DNA from: Candidatus Rokuibacteriota bacterium
GTDB lineage: Bacteria; Methylomirabilota; Methylomirabilia; Rokubacteriales; CSP1-6
DNA: 49,453 bases
Direction: 5' to 3'
NCBI GenBank assembly: GCA_003220615.1
Contig: QHTB01000053.1
Coordinates: 1-49,453 of the forward strand
Below are positions 27,065-34,539 of this stretch, one piece after another (the stretch's first letter is position 1; the number at the start of each line of letters is the position of its first letter). Made by a program: the position numbers and the translations under genes. The notes below the pieces were generated by a model. It was not told the origin of the DNA, did no database searches, and worked only from the letters and a program-made list of their open reading frames with translations.

Positions 27065-27553
27065 ATGTCTTCACGACGCGGATTCCTGTTCAAGCTCGGG
27101 CTTGCGTTGAACGTGGTGGGCGCCGCGCTCGTGGGAATTCCGGTGATCGGGTTCATCACGGCGCCGATGCGCCGCTCTGGCGGCCAGTCGTGGATCCAGG
27201 TTGCTGCCGTTACGAACTTCCCCGAGGGCGAGACTCGCCTGGCCATCTACCGGAACCCGGTGAGCGTGGAGTGGGACGGTGCCACAGCCAACACCGCGTG
27301 CTGGGTGCGCCACGTCCAGGGTGATCGGTTCCAGGTCTTCGCGGTCAACTGCACGCACCTCGGCTGTCCAGTGCGCTGGTTCGCGCAGTCACGTCTGTTC
27401 ATGTGCCCGTGCCACGGCGGGGTCTACTACGAAGATGGCTCGCGCGCCTCGGGGCCGCCTCCGCGGGGCCTTTTCGAATACGACTACCAGATTCGCGAAG
27501 GGCAGCTCTGGGTGCGCGGAGGTCAGCTCCCGACTCTCGCCGGGCCGGTGTAA
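27065..27553 (+). CDS. Rieske iron-sulfur protein
   Basis: A 162-residue protein with an N-terminal twin-arginine-type anchor (SSRRGFLFKLGLALNVVGAA) and a Rieske fold. The two [2Fe-2S] ligand boxes are CTHLGCP and CPCHGG, followed by the GPPPRG Pro loop. It would serve quinol oxidation in the bc complex together with the next gene. ATG 27065 follows GGAGAGG at good spacing and lies 18 bp after the dihaem cytochrome gene. Confidence 0.93.
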   Translation: MSSRRGFLFKLGLALNVVGAALVGIPVIGFITAPMRRSGGQSWIQVAAVTNFPEGETRLAIYRNPVSVEWDGATANTACWVRHVQGDRFQVFAVNCTHLGCPVRWFAQSRLFMCPCHGGVYYEDGSRASGPPPRGLFEYDYQIREGQLWVRGGQLPTLAGPV

Positions 27554-27566
27554 GCGGGGCGCAGCA

Positions 27567-29027
27567 TTGGCGCTGTTCTCGTCCATCGGCAAGTGGTTCG
27601 AAGACCGCGCGGGGCTCGGCGAGGCCGCCATGCCCGTGCTCGATCATCCCGTCCCGCGCCGCACCGCGAGCTGGTGGTACACCTTCGGGAGCGCCACGCT
27701 CGCCCTCTTCGTTCTCCAGATCGCGACGGGAATCTGCCTGGCCTTCGTCTACGTGCCATCGGCCGACGAGGCGTACAAGAGTCTCCTTCACCTCAACTAC
27801 GAGGCGCCGTTCGGATGGTACCTGCGGGCGGTGCACTTCTGGGGCTCGAACGCGATGGTGGCCGTGATGACGCTCCACATGATCCAGGTCTTCCTGTGGG
27901 GAGCTCACAAGTACCCACGAGAGCTGACGTGGATCGTCGGAGTGTTCCTCTTCCTGTGCACGCTCGGCATGGCCTTTACGGGGCAGCTGATGCGCTGGGA
28001 TCAGGATGCGTACTGGGGGCTCGGGATCGGCGCCTCCATCGCCGCTCGCACTCCATTCGTCGGCCAGTCGGTGGTGCATCTGATCCTCGGAGGGCCGATC
28101 ATCGCCGGCGGCACGCTGTCGCGTGTCTTCACGGCGCACGTATTTCTGATCCCCGGGATCCTGATCGCTCTGGTGGGTCTCCACCTCTGGCTGGTTCTTC
28201 GGCTCGGCGTCAACGAGTGGCCGATGCCGGGCCGGCTCGTCGATCGTCAGACGTACCGGCTGCGCTACATGGAGGAGATCCATCGGGACGGTGTGCCCTT
28301 CGTCCCGGATGTCGTGCGCAAGGACATGGTGTCGATGGCCGTGGCCGTCCTGCTCGTCCTCGCCTGCGCCGCGATCTTCGGTCCGTTCGGTCCCCACGGC
28401 GTGCCTGATCCGACGATCATCGACACGGCGCCGAAGCCAGACTTCTACTTCCTGGCCCTCTTCGCGCTGTTCGCCCTGCTGCCGCCGTGGACCGAAACCG
28501 CGCTACTGCTCATCGGCCCGCCTCTGGCGATCGCGCTCCTTCTGGCGGTGCCGTTCCTGGCGGGGACCGGAGAGAAGAGCTGGAAGCGGCGGCCAGTCGC
28601 CGTGCTGGGGGTGATTCTGATCGTCCTCACGGTCACCACGCTCGCCGGACTCGGAGTGATGGTGCCGTGGTCCCCGGTCATGGATGCGTGGAGCGGCCTG
28701 CCCACGCCGGTTGAGTACGTGCATGGCCGCACCGCGCTGGAGCTCCAGGGAGCGCTCGTGGTGCAGAACAAGCAATGCCGCAACTGCCACTCGCTCGGCG
28801 GGTACGGCGGCCGGCGCGGTCCCGCGCTCGACGACGTCGCCACGCGACAGACGCGTGATCAGCTCATTCGTCAGGTGATCCAGGGCGGCGGCAACATGCC
28901 GGCGTACGGAAAGAATCTGTCCCCGGCCGAAGTGAACGCGCTCGTCGCCTTCCTCGAGACCCTGCGTCCGGCCAAGGCTCGCGCCGCTCAGCCTGTCGTC
29001 GACCCGAGACCACCAGCACCGCGATGA
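27567..29027 (+). CDS. cytochrome b fused to a C-terminal cytochrome c
   Basis: A 486-residue quinol-oxidising subunit. Eight or so helices carry the paired haem b histidines (RAVHFWGSN / MTLHMIQVF and TAHVFLIPG / VGLHLWLVL). Residues after about 400 form a haem c domain with CRNCH and a distal Met (GGNMPAYGKNLSP). The fused b/c layout, with no separate cytochrome c1 gene, differs from the textbook bc1 operon. The start is probably TTG 27567, 13 bp after the Rieske stop; the upstream part of the open frame overlaps the Rieske gene. Its stop overlaps the ATG of ctaG (29024-29027). Confidence 0.9.
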   Translation: MALFSSIGKWFEDRAGLGEAAMPVLDHPVPRRTASWWYTFGSATLALFVLQIATGICLAFVYVPSADEAYKSLLHLNYEAPFGWYLRAVHFWGSNAMVAVMTLHMIQVFLWGAHKYPRELTWIVGVFLFLCTLGMAFTGQLMRWDQDAYWGLGIGASIAARTPFVGQSVVHLILGGPIIAGGTLSRVFTAHVFLIPGILIALVGLHLWLVLRLGVNEWPMPGRLVDRQTYRLRYMEEIHRDGVPFVPDVVRKDMVSMAVAVLLVLACAAIFGPFGPHGVPDPTIIDTAPKPDFYFLALFALFALLPPWTETALLLIGPPLAIALLLAVPFLAGTGEKSWKRRPVAVLGVILIVLTVTTLAGLGVMVPWSPVMDAWSGLPTPVEYVHGRTALELQGALVVQNKQCRNCHSLGGYGGRRGPALDDVATRQTRDQLIRQVIQGGGNMPAYGKNLSPAEVNALVAFLETLRPAKARAAQPVVDPRPPAPR

Positions 29028-29908
29028 GCCATCCCGCCGGGCCCATATCAGGCCCAGAATCCATCGTGCTCGCCTGGAATTTCGATCCAATAGTCGTGGC
29101 GCCGGTGCTCACCGCTGCTGCGCTCTATATATATGGATGGGCCCGGGCGTCCCGTCAGATGGCCGGACGCTTCGACCGGCGCCATCTTTGCGCCTTCCTC
29201 ACCGGGCTGGTGGCGGTGGGCGTCGCGCTGGTCTCGCCTCTCGATTCGCTCGGGGAAAGTCTCCTCCTGGCTCACATGGGCCAGCATCTGCTCTTGATGC
29301 TGGTCGCGCCTCCGCTCCTCTGGCTCGGCGCTCCGGTAGCTCCGCTGCTGCTCGGGCTCCCGCGGAGGCTACGGCGCGCAGTCGCGGCCGGCCTCGCCCT
29401 TGCGCCGGTCCGAAAGCTCGCCGAGTCGGTGAGGCACCCCATCGTGGCCTGGGTCTCGTTCTCGCTCGCGTTCTGGGTATGGCACGTGCCCGCGCTCTAC
29501 GACCTCGCCCTCCACTCGGAGGCCTGGCACCACGCCGAGCACGCGTGCTTCTTCATCACCGCGCTCCTCTTCTGGCGCCCGGTCATCCTGGCCTGGCCCG
29601 CACGATCGGCGTGGCCACGGTGGGTGATGATTCCCTACCTCGTACTCGCCGAGGCCCAGAACACGGCCCTCGCCGCGATCCTCACGTTCTCGGACCGCGT
29701 GATCTATCCGGCCTACGCGGCGGCGCCGCGACTCGCGGATCTCTCGGCCCTCGAGGACCAGGCGATCGCGGGCGTACTCATGTGGGTCCCGGGCTCGATC
29801 GCGTTCGTGCTGCCCACGATCGTTCTCGTCGTGCACATACTCGGTCCGGCGCGCTATGCGCGTGCGGATCACGATCACCCTGCACGAATCGCGGGCGGTA
29901 GGACCTGA
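29024..29908 (+). CDS. ctaG: CtaG-type cytochrome oxidase assembly membrane protein
   Basis: A 294-residue protein with seven or so membrane helices, of the caa3-type CtaG family, needed for maturation of the copper centre in known systems. Typical segments are LLAHMGQHLLLMLVAPPLLW, SFSLAFWVWHVPALYDLAL, WHHAEHACFFITALLFWRPV and ALEDQAIAGVLMWVPGS, with conserved His residues in the helices. ATG 29024 overlaps the cytochrome b/c stop, so this is the last gene of the oxidase operon. Box 8 overlaps its stop codon. Confidence 0.9.
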   Translation: MSHPAGPISGPESIVLAWNFDPIVVAPVLTAAALYIYGWARASRQMAGRFDRRHLCAFLTGLVAVGVALVSPLDSLGESLLLAHMGQHLLLMLVAPPLLWLGAPVAPLLLGLPRRLRRAVAAGLALAPVRKLAESVRHPIVAWVSFSLAFWVWHVPALYDLALHSEAWHHAEHACFFITALLFWRPVILAWPARSAWPRWVMIPYLVLAEAQNTALAAILTFSDRVIYPAYAAAPRLADLSALEDQAIAGVLMWVPGSIAFVLPTIVLVVHILGPARYARADHDHPARIAGGRT

Positions 29909-29913
29909 GTCCC
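29900..29913. promoter_or_regulatory. DosR-like palindromic box 8
   Basis: Core AGGACC-TG-AGTCCC (GGTAGGACCTGAGTCCCATG at 29897-29916). It overlaps the ctaG stop codon and lies about 50 bp before the small secreted reading frame at 29963. Confidence 0.6.
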
Positions 29914-29962
29914 ATGGATTTCGGCGAGGGTGATGGAGCATGGTGCACCGCATCCGAACCTC

Positions 29963-30214
29963 ATGAGAATGAAGCCAATGAGCGCTCGATCGTGGCGGCT
30001 CACTCTGGCGTTGACTCTGGCGGTCGCGGTGCTCACACCGAGCGTGGCGCCTGCGCAGTCCGCGACCCAGCCCGGTTCTCCTACCCAGTCCAGCTCTTCT
30101 GAGACACTCGCTCGGCCTCGCGCTGGCCCTGCCGCGCGTAGTCGATGGTCTCGCCGAGGATGCGCGCACGCGGAGGAAGTAGTCAGCGCCGAGTCGAACC
30201 GCCGATCACTTTGA
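29963..30214 (+). CDS. small secreted reading frame, possibly truncated
   Basis: The frame opens with a convincing signal peptide (SARSWRLTLALTLAVAVLTP, cleavage near VAPAQ). The mature part is only about 50 residues, low in complexity and rich in Ser, Arg and Ala, with no recognisable domain. The last bases overlap the end of the MscS gene on the opposite strand. The minus strand of the same segment (about 30090-30190) holds a coding-like stretch, RARILGETIDYARQGQREAE. Both observations suggest that two gene ends were joined here and that the secreted gene lost its body. ATG 29963 and 29969 are equally possible starts. Confidence 0.35.
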   Translation: MRMKPMSARSWRLTLALTLAVAVLTPSVAPAQSATQPGSPTQSSSSETLARPRAGPAARSRWSRRGCAHAEEVVSAESNRRSL

Positions 30215-32698
30215 CACCGCCACACCGTTGCCGTCTCGCAGGCGCACCTCGCGCTGCGGGAAGGGGATCTCGAGCCCCACGTCGCGAAGCGCAGCATATA
30301 CGGCGACGCCTAGCTCGCTCCGGACTGCAGCCCATTGATTGAAGCGGCCTGTCCACGCGCGCAGCTCGAAGTTCAGCGCACTCTCTCCGAAGCCCATGAA
30401 GAGCGCCTCGGGCACCGGCTGGGCCAGCACACCGGGGTGCGCGTGCGCCACCGCCAGCAGCAGTTCGAGCACCTTCTCCGGGGCGCTGCCGTAGGCCACC
30501 CCCACCGGCAAGTCCATCCGGCGCAGACGATCCGAGTATGTCCAGTTCGTCAGCTTCTCGGACACGAGGCTGGCGTTGGGAACGATGACCTCGGCCCCCT
30601 CCCAGGTGCGCACAGTGGTCGCGCGGATGCCGATCCGCCTCACCTCGCCGGCCAGATCGCTCATCTGGATCGCATCCCCCACGTGAATGGGGCGCTCGAC
30701 AAGCACGATCAGCCCCGAGACGCAGTTGTTCACGACCCCCTGAAGACCGAACCCGAGACCGACGCCGAAGGCTCCCGCCAGCACCGTGAACTTGTTGAGG
30801 TCCACCCCCAGAGCTCCTACTGCCAGCAGGAAGCCGAGGAAGAGGACTGCGTAGTGCAGCAGGCTTGAAATCATATGCGGCAGGCCGCGCGCGAGGCGCA
30901 GGTGCGGGTAGACGTCCTCCTCGAGGACGAAGCGGATGCCGGTGGACACCAGGAACGCCAGCCACACCGTGATAGCGAAGGCGAGGACGTCGCCGAGGGA
31001 AATACCCATGGCGCCCCGCCGCAGCTCTGCGGCGAGTACCGCCTGGCCAAGCCCGAGCGCCCACTCCAGCACGCCGACGAAGCGGAGGGTGCCTATGGCC
31101 CAGATGGCGGTCATCATCCAACAGAACAGGTAATGGCCTCGCCGCTCCAGAAGGCTCCGGTGCCGATGGACCATCCCCAGGCGCCGCAGCGGCCATACCC
31201 GGAGGGCGAAGGCCAGCAGACCGTCTGCCACCTGAACTGCGGCAAAGGCGATGATCGCCCCGAAGGCGCTGAAGAGGAGGTTCGCCCCGAGCGTCCGCGC
31301 CAGGCCCATGGCGCCGTAGGCCGCGGCCGCAAACGCTCCGGTGCAGACGACCAGACCGAAGACGGCGACGGCACGCCGGGCAGGAGGCGATTCGGGCGCG
31401 CGACCCGACCGGCCGGAACCGAGAAGCCACGCGAGCCCCGCCATCGCACTCAGCATCTCCAGCAGGAGGAAGGCTTGATCGATCGCGGGGACCATGGCTA
31501 GCTCGGCCCGGATGCGATCGGTGAGACACAGGGCGGCGACCGCGTAGAGCTCGGGGACCGGCGCTGGCCCGAGGAGCGGCCGCACGATCCGAAGCACCGG
31601 CAGCAGCACGAGGAACCCGATTGCGTCCGTGACCACGCGTGGCCGATCCGGAAAGATAAGGAAGACCGACACCAGGGCGGCGACCGTGGCCGCCGAATAG
31701 GGGCGGTCGAACAGGACGGCAGCCGGCAACGCTTCTTCGCCCGCAGCGGCCTCGGCGCGCGCCCGCCGCCTCGCCGCGCGCGCCATGAAGATCAGGCCGG
31801 TGAAAACCAGCCCCTCGAGGAAGAGCCCACCGGCGTTATCGCCGACGAATTGACGGACCTGCGCGAGGCTGGCGACGGCGGCTTCATCGATGCGGGCGGG
31901 AAACTCCCCCAGACGGTACCCGTTCGACTCGAGACTCCAGATCGGCGGCGTGGTGCGTTCGAATATCCGCATCCAGGCTCCCTGCCGATGCCGGTCGATC
32001 CGGGCCAAAGCATCCTCGCACCGCGCCTCCTCGTCGGCCACCCTGTCCTGTAAAACCAGCGTGGCGGCGCGCTGCGCCTGAAGGCGTGCGCGCATCGCCT
32101 CGATATCGGCCACGACGGCATCCACCCGCTCGACGACCGCGGCAGGAGCGCGCGAGGCCTGCGCGTCTGAACGCGTCAGCGTCCAGTTGGCGCGGAGGCG
32201 CGCCAGCTGGTCCAGCGCCGCCTCGAGCTGAGTGGCCCGTTTGGTGAGGACCTCGACGTACTCGATGAGCTCCCGGCGTCTCGACTGCCACGACTGCTGG
32301 AGCCGCTCCACGATGGTGCCAGGCGGCGCCGCGTTGAGAGTCTCGATGGTGGACTCGAGCTCCGGCCCCAGCCGGCCACTCACCTCGGGCAGTCGGGCCT
32401 GGATCGCGTCGATCGCGGGCCTGGGCGCAGTAAGCTCTTCGGTTTCGCGGAGGCGCTTCGCGACCTCGTCGGCACGTTTAACGATCTCCGGCACCGGGAT
32501 CGCCTTGGGAGCCTGGGGCGCCTGGGCCGCTTGCTCCGGTCCCGACACCGGAGGGATCTTTTTCTGCTCCGCCGGCGGCGCCGGAGCGGCGGCCGACGGG
32601 GCCGCCGCTGCCGCGAAGCCCCACGCCAGTGGCGTCGCCATCACGAGGAGCGCAGCTACCGGAAGCGCAATTGCTGCCGTCGGTCTCAAGGTCGTCAT
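30206..32698 (-). CDS. large MscS-family channel with periplasmic coiled coil (830 aa)
   Basis: A paralogue of the channel at 19665 with the same plan: signal peptide, Ala/Pro-rich linker, helical periplasmic domain with RLQAQRAATLVLQDRVADEE, multiple helices, and the MscS domain (GGAFGVGLGFGLQGVVNNCV, ERPIHVGDAIQMSDLAGEVR, WEGAEVIVPNASLVSEKLTN). A notable difference in the pore helix is a Cys in VVNNCVSG where the paralogue has Phe. I chose ATG 32698 (MTTLRPTAAIALPVAALLVM) as it begins the signal peptide; the longer frame to 32749 lacks a ribosome-binding site. Box 9 is 53 bp upstream. Confidence 0.88.
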   Translation of the reverse strand: MTTLRPTAAIALPVAALLVMATPLAWGFAAAAAPSAAAPAPPAEQKKIPPVSGPEQAAQAPQAPKAIPVPEIVKRADEVAKRLRETEELTAPRPAIDAIQARLPEVSGRLGPELESTIETLNAAPPGTIVERLQQSWQSRRRELIEYVEVLTKRATQLEAALDQLARLRANWTLTRSDAQASRAPAAVVERVDAVVADIEAMRARLQAQRAATLVLQDRVADEEARCEDALARIDRHRQGAWMRIFERTTPPIWSLESNGYRLGEFPARIDEAAVASLAQVRQFVGDNAGGLFLEGLVFTGLIFMARAARRRARAEAAAGEEALPAAVLFDRPYSAATVAALVSVFLIFPDRPRVVTDAIGFLVLLPVLRIVRPLLGPAPVPELYAVAALCLTDRIRAELAMVPAIDQAFLLLEMLSAMAGLAWLLGSGRSGRAPESPPARRAVAVFGLVVCTGAFAAAAYGAMGLARTLGANLLFSAFGAIIAFAAVQVADGLLAFALRVWPLRRLGMVHRHRSLLERRGHYLFCWMMTAIWAIGTLRFVGVLEWALGLGQAVLAAELRRGAMGISLGDVLAFAITVWLAFLVSTGIRFVLEEDVYPHLRLARGLPHMISSLLHYAVLFLGFLLAVGALGVDLNKFTVLAGAFGVGLGFGLQGVVNNCVSGLIVLVERPIHVGDAIQMSDLAGEVRRIGIRATTVRTWEGAEVIVPNASLVSEKLTNWTYSDRLRRMDLPVGVAYGSAPEKVLELLLAVAHAHPGVLAQPVPEALFMGFGESALNFELRAWTGRFNQWAAVRSELGVAVYAALRDVGLEIPFPQREVRLRDGNGVAVSK

Positions 32699-32751
32699 GA
32701 GTGGGCCTCTACACTGGCCACGAAGGAACGAGCTTGACGGGCAGACCAAAC

Positions 32752-32765
32752 GGGCCTGAAGTCCG
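32752..32765. promoter_or_regulatory. DosR-like palindromic box 9
   Basis: Core GGGCCT-GA-AGTCCG, 53 bp upstream of ATG 32698 of the MscS gene on the minus strand. Confidence 0.55.
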
Positions 32766-33041
32766 TCCTCTCATTCGGAACGTGGGCTTGGTCGACACCT
32801 TCGAAGCCGAGCACGCGCACACCTGGAACGCGAGCTATCGTCCGCGTTACGACTTGAATACCCCACGCGCGGCACGTGCACCATCGGGCGTTGGTCGTAT
32901 ACGTGTGGGATCGCCGATGCGCCGAGAAGCATCAGACCAAAGTCCGATGCCCGAAGGTCCGATTGCCGGACAACAACGTGTCTGGCGGAATGGCCGGCGC
33001 AGGAGGGCGATCATGGTCGCATTGGGCAAGGTGGCGACGCT
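32766..33041. other. gap holding box 10, no intact gene
   Basis: No convincing gene is seen between the MscS promoter and the kinase relic. Core CAGACC-AA-AGTCCG of box 10 lies at 32933-32946 (ATCAGACCAAAGTCCGAT at 32931-32948), and a further right half-site (GAAGGTCCGAT) follows at 32953-32963. A plausible downstream gene for box 10 is missing, consistent with loss of the front of the kinase gene. Confidence 0.5.
32933..32946. promoter_or_regulatory. DosR-like palindromic box 10
   Basis: Core CAGACC-AA-AGTCCG with AT flanks on both sides. It lies about 100 bp before the surviving part of a histidine-kinase gene. Confidence 0.55.
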
Positions 33042-33455
33042 GGGCAAAGGAACGTGTCGATCACGCTCGACCTGGCGCCCGGGTTGCCGTTGGTGTCCGG
33101 AGATCGCGTCCAATTGCAGCAGGTCCTTCTCAATCTGGTGGTGAATGCGTTCGATGCCGCGGCCGATGTCGCCGACCGGCCGCGGAAGGTGATCCTGCGC
33201 ACGCGCACGCTTGGCGAAAGGTTTGTGCAATTGGACGTGGCCGACACCGGTCCCGGGATCGCCCCCGAGAAACTCGAATCGATCTTTCAGCCCTTCGTGA
33301 CGACCAAGCCGAGCGGGATGGGCATGGGGCTATCGGTGAGTCACTCGATTGTGGGCGCGCACGAGGGCAGGCTCTGGGCGGAAAACGACCCGGAGGGCGG
33401 CGCCACCTTCCACATTGTCCTGCCAGCGCTTCCCGACGAGGCGGGGTTTCCCTAG
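33042..33455 (+). pseudogene. C-terminal ATPase domain of a FixL-like sensor kinase
   Basis: This segment encodes only the HATPase_c domain: the N box in QVLLNLVVNAFDAA, the G1 box DTGPGIAPEKL, and the G2 region TTKPSGMGMGLSVSHSIVGA, ending in LWAENDPEGGATFHIVLPAL. The GMGMGLS motif and its surroundings are typical of PAS-containing FixL-type kinases that pair with NarL/FixJ-type regulators. No sensor domain, dimerisation domain or phospho-accepting His remains, and the start at GTG 33054 would leave a fragment of about 130 residues. I treat it as a relic, though a stand-alone ATPase domain cannot be excluded. Confidence 0.72.
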
Positions 33456-34003
33456 GACGCGGACGCCTCGTCGGCGTGGAGGCGAGACGATACCGGGACC
33501 CGCGCGAGAGGAGGTCGCATCAGGCTCTCCTTGGTCGGGACCACGTGCGGCAGCTCCACCACGGCGATTCGCACCTTTCCCTGTTCGGCCAGCATCGAGA
33601 CGACCGACCGCACGGCGTCCTCCGACATGCCGACGCGCTTGGCGATCTGTCCCGGCGTCAGGCGTCCACCGCCCTCGGTGAGGGCACCCAGCACTGCGTC
33701 GTCGATCTCCGCCCACGCGTTCCCCTCGAACGGCCGGCCGTCGATCTCGACGAACACATGGGCCTCCTGCGGCGTTGCGTGCCAGATCACGGTCGCCACG
33801 ACGCCGCTCTGCGGGTCGAGCCCCTGCCACATCCCGCCGCTCGTGGCGTGGCTCCGATTGTCCTTCGCGATCTCTCGCTTGTACTCCTGGAAACCCCCGT
33901 CCCGGAGTGCTTGCACGACGCGGTCGGGATCGGCGACCCAGGCGTGTTCCTCGCTCCGCCAACTCATCAGACCCTGGCGCTCGAGCTCGTTCAGGTGCTG
34001 CAT
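33452..34003 (-). CDS. hypothetical protein with a winged-helix-like segment
   Basis: A 183-residue soluble protein. The N-terminus (LNELERQGLMSW) and a later stretch (GGRLTPGQIAKRVGMSEDAV, RSVVSMLAEQGKVRI) look like helix-turn-helix or wing elements, so DNA binding is possible. The middle (GVVATVIWHATPQEAHVFVE) is beta-rich. I cannot assign a family. ATG 34003 has GAAAGGGGG upstream. Its 3' end meets the kinase relic head-on with a 4-bp overlap. Confidence 0.55.
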   Translation of the reverse strand: MQHLNELERQGLMSWRSEEHAWVADPDRVVQALRDGGFQEYKREIAKDNRSHATSGGMWQGLDPQSGVVATVIWHATPQEAHVFVEIDGRPFEGNAWAEIDDAVLGALTEGGGRLTPGQIAKRVGMSEDAVRSVVSMLAEQGKVRIAVVELPHVVPTKESLMRPPLARVPVSSRLHADEASAS

Positions 34004-34018
34004 GGCACCCCCTTTCAG

Positions 34019-34100
34019 TCAGGGTTCGTGTTCCACGATCATCACGATCCCCTGTCCGCCGCCGATGCGCAGTGTGGCCAACCAGGCGTCGTGAGGGCCG
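34019..34100 (-). pseudogene. C-terminal scrap of a thiolase gene
   Basis: The minus strand reads HDAWLATLRIGGGQGIVMIV then EHEP and stop at 34019-34021, matching the C-terminal strand of acetyl-CoA acetyltransferases (ATLxIGGGxGxAMIVE). An in-frame stop about 24 codons upstream shows that the rest is gone. It lies only 15 bp upstream of the winged-helix gene on the same strand. Confidence 0.6.
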
Positions 34101-34103
34101 ACG

Positions 34104-34539
34104 CATCACATCCATGAGCGTGACGACAGTACGGCCCTCACGGTTCGCGCCGTTTCCATCTCGTTACGCGTAGCCTACTGTCGAGGGGCAACGGTTGCCT
34201 ATCGGCTCTTGGTCTCATTCGCTCCTTGCGAGTCGAAACAATCCGATGACTTTTTGTCTAGCCCTTGACGACGAAGAACGGAGGAGGCAGGCGGAAACGT
34301 TCGGTTATTGAACAGACGAGGCGAGCCGCGGCCGCAGTGAGCGGCGACATTACACCGGAGCAATCACAGTGGATCCGGCCACGGCTCAAATGTGCCCGTG
34401 CGCAGGATTGTAGGCGTCCACGCGCCCGGTGTGGATCTCACAGAACCAGCCGCGGTCCCGGGAATGCCCCTCAACGTTTCCGGGTGCAGCAATGTTTCAT
34501 CGCGCCGCACGCGGAATGGCCGCCACGTCCCACCTAGGG
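34104..34539. other. intergenic stretch, no supported gene
   Basis: I see no convincing gene in this stretch; the short open frames have no recognisable sequence. A weak copy of the palindrome (ATCGGCTC-TT-GGTCTCAT) is at 34201-34218, with about half of the positions fitting. Slightly higher A/T around 34240-34320 could hold a promoter, but nothing decisive is visible. Confidence 0.4.

Noticed and set aside
29125-29140. TATATATATGG run in a GC-rich gene
   Set aside because: It encodes a normal hydrophobic Tyr-Ile-Tyr stretch of a CtaG helix.
34201-34218. Weak palindrome ATCGGCTCTTGGTCTCAT
   Set aside because: Too many mismatches and no gene nearby to count it as a box; left only as a note for the gap.
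34265-34537. 90-codon reading frame in the gap
   Set aside because: No start signal, Arg/Cys-rich random composition, no recognisable motif.
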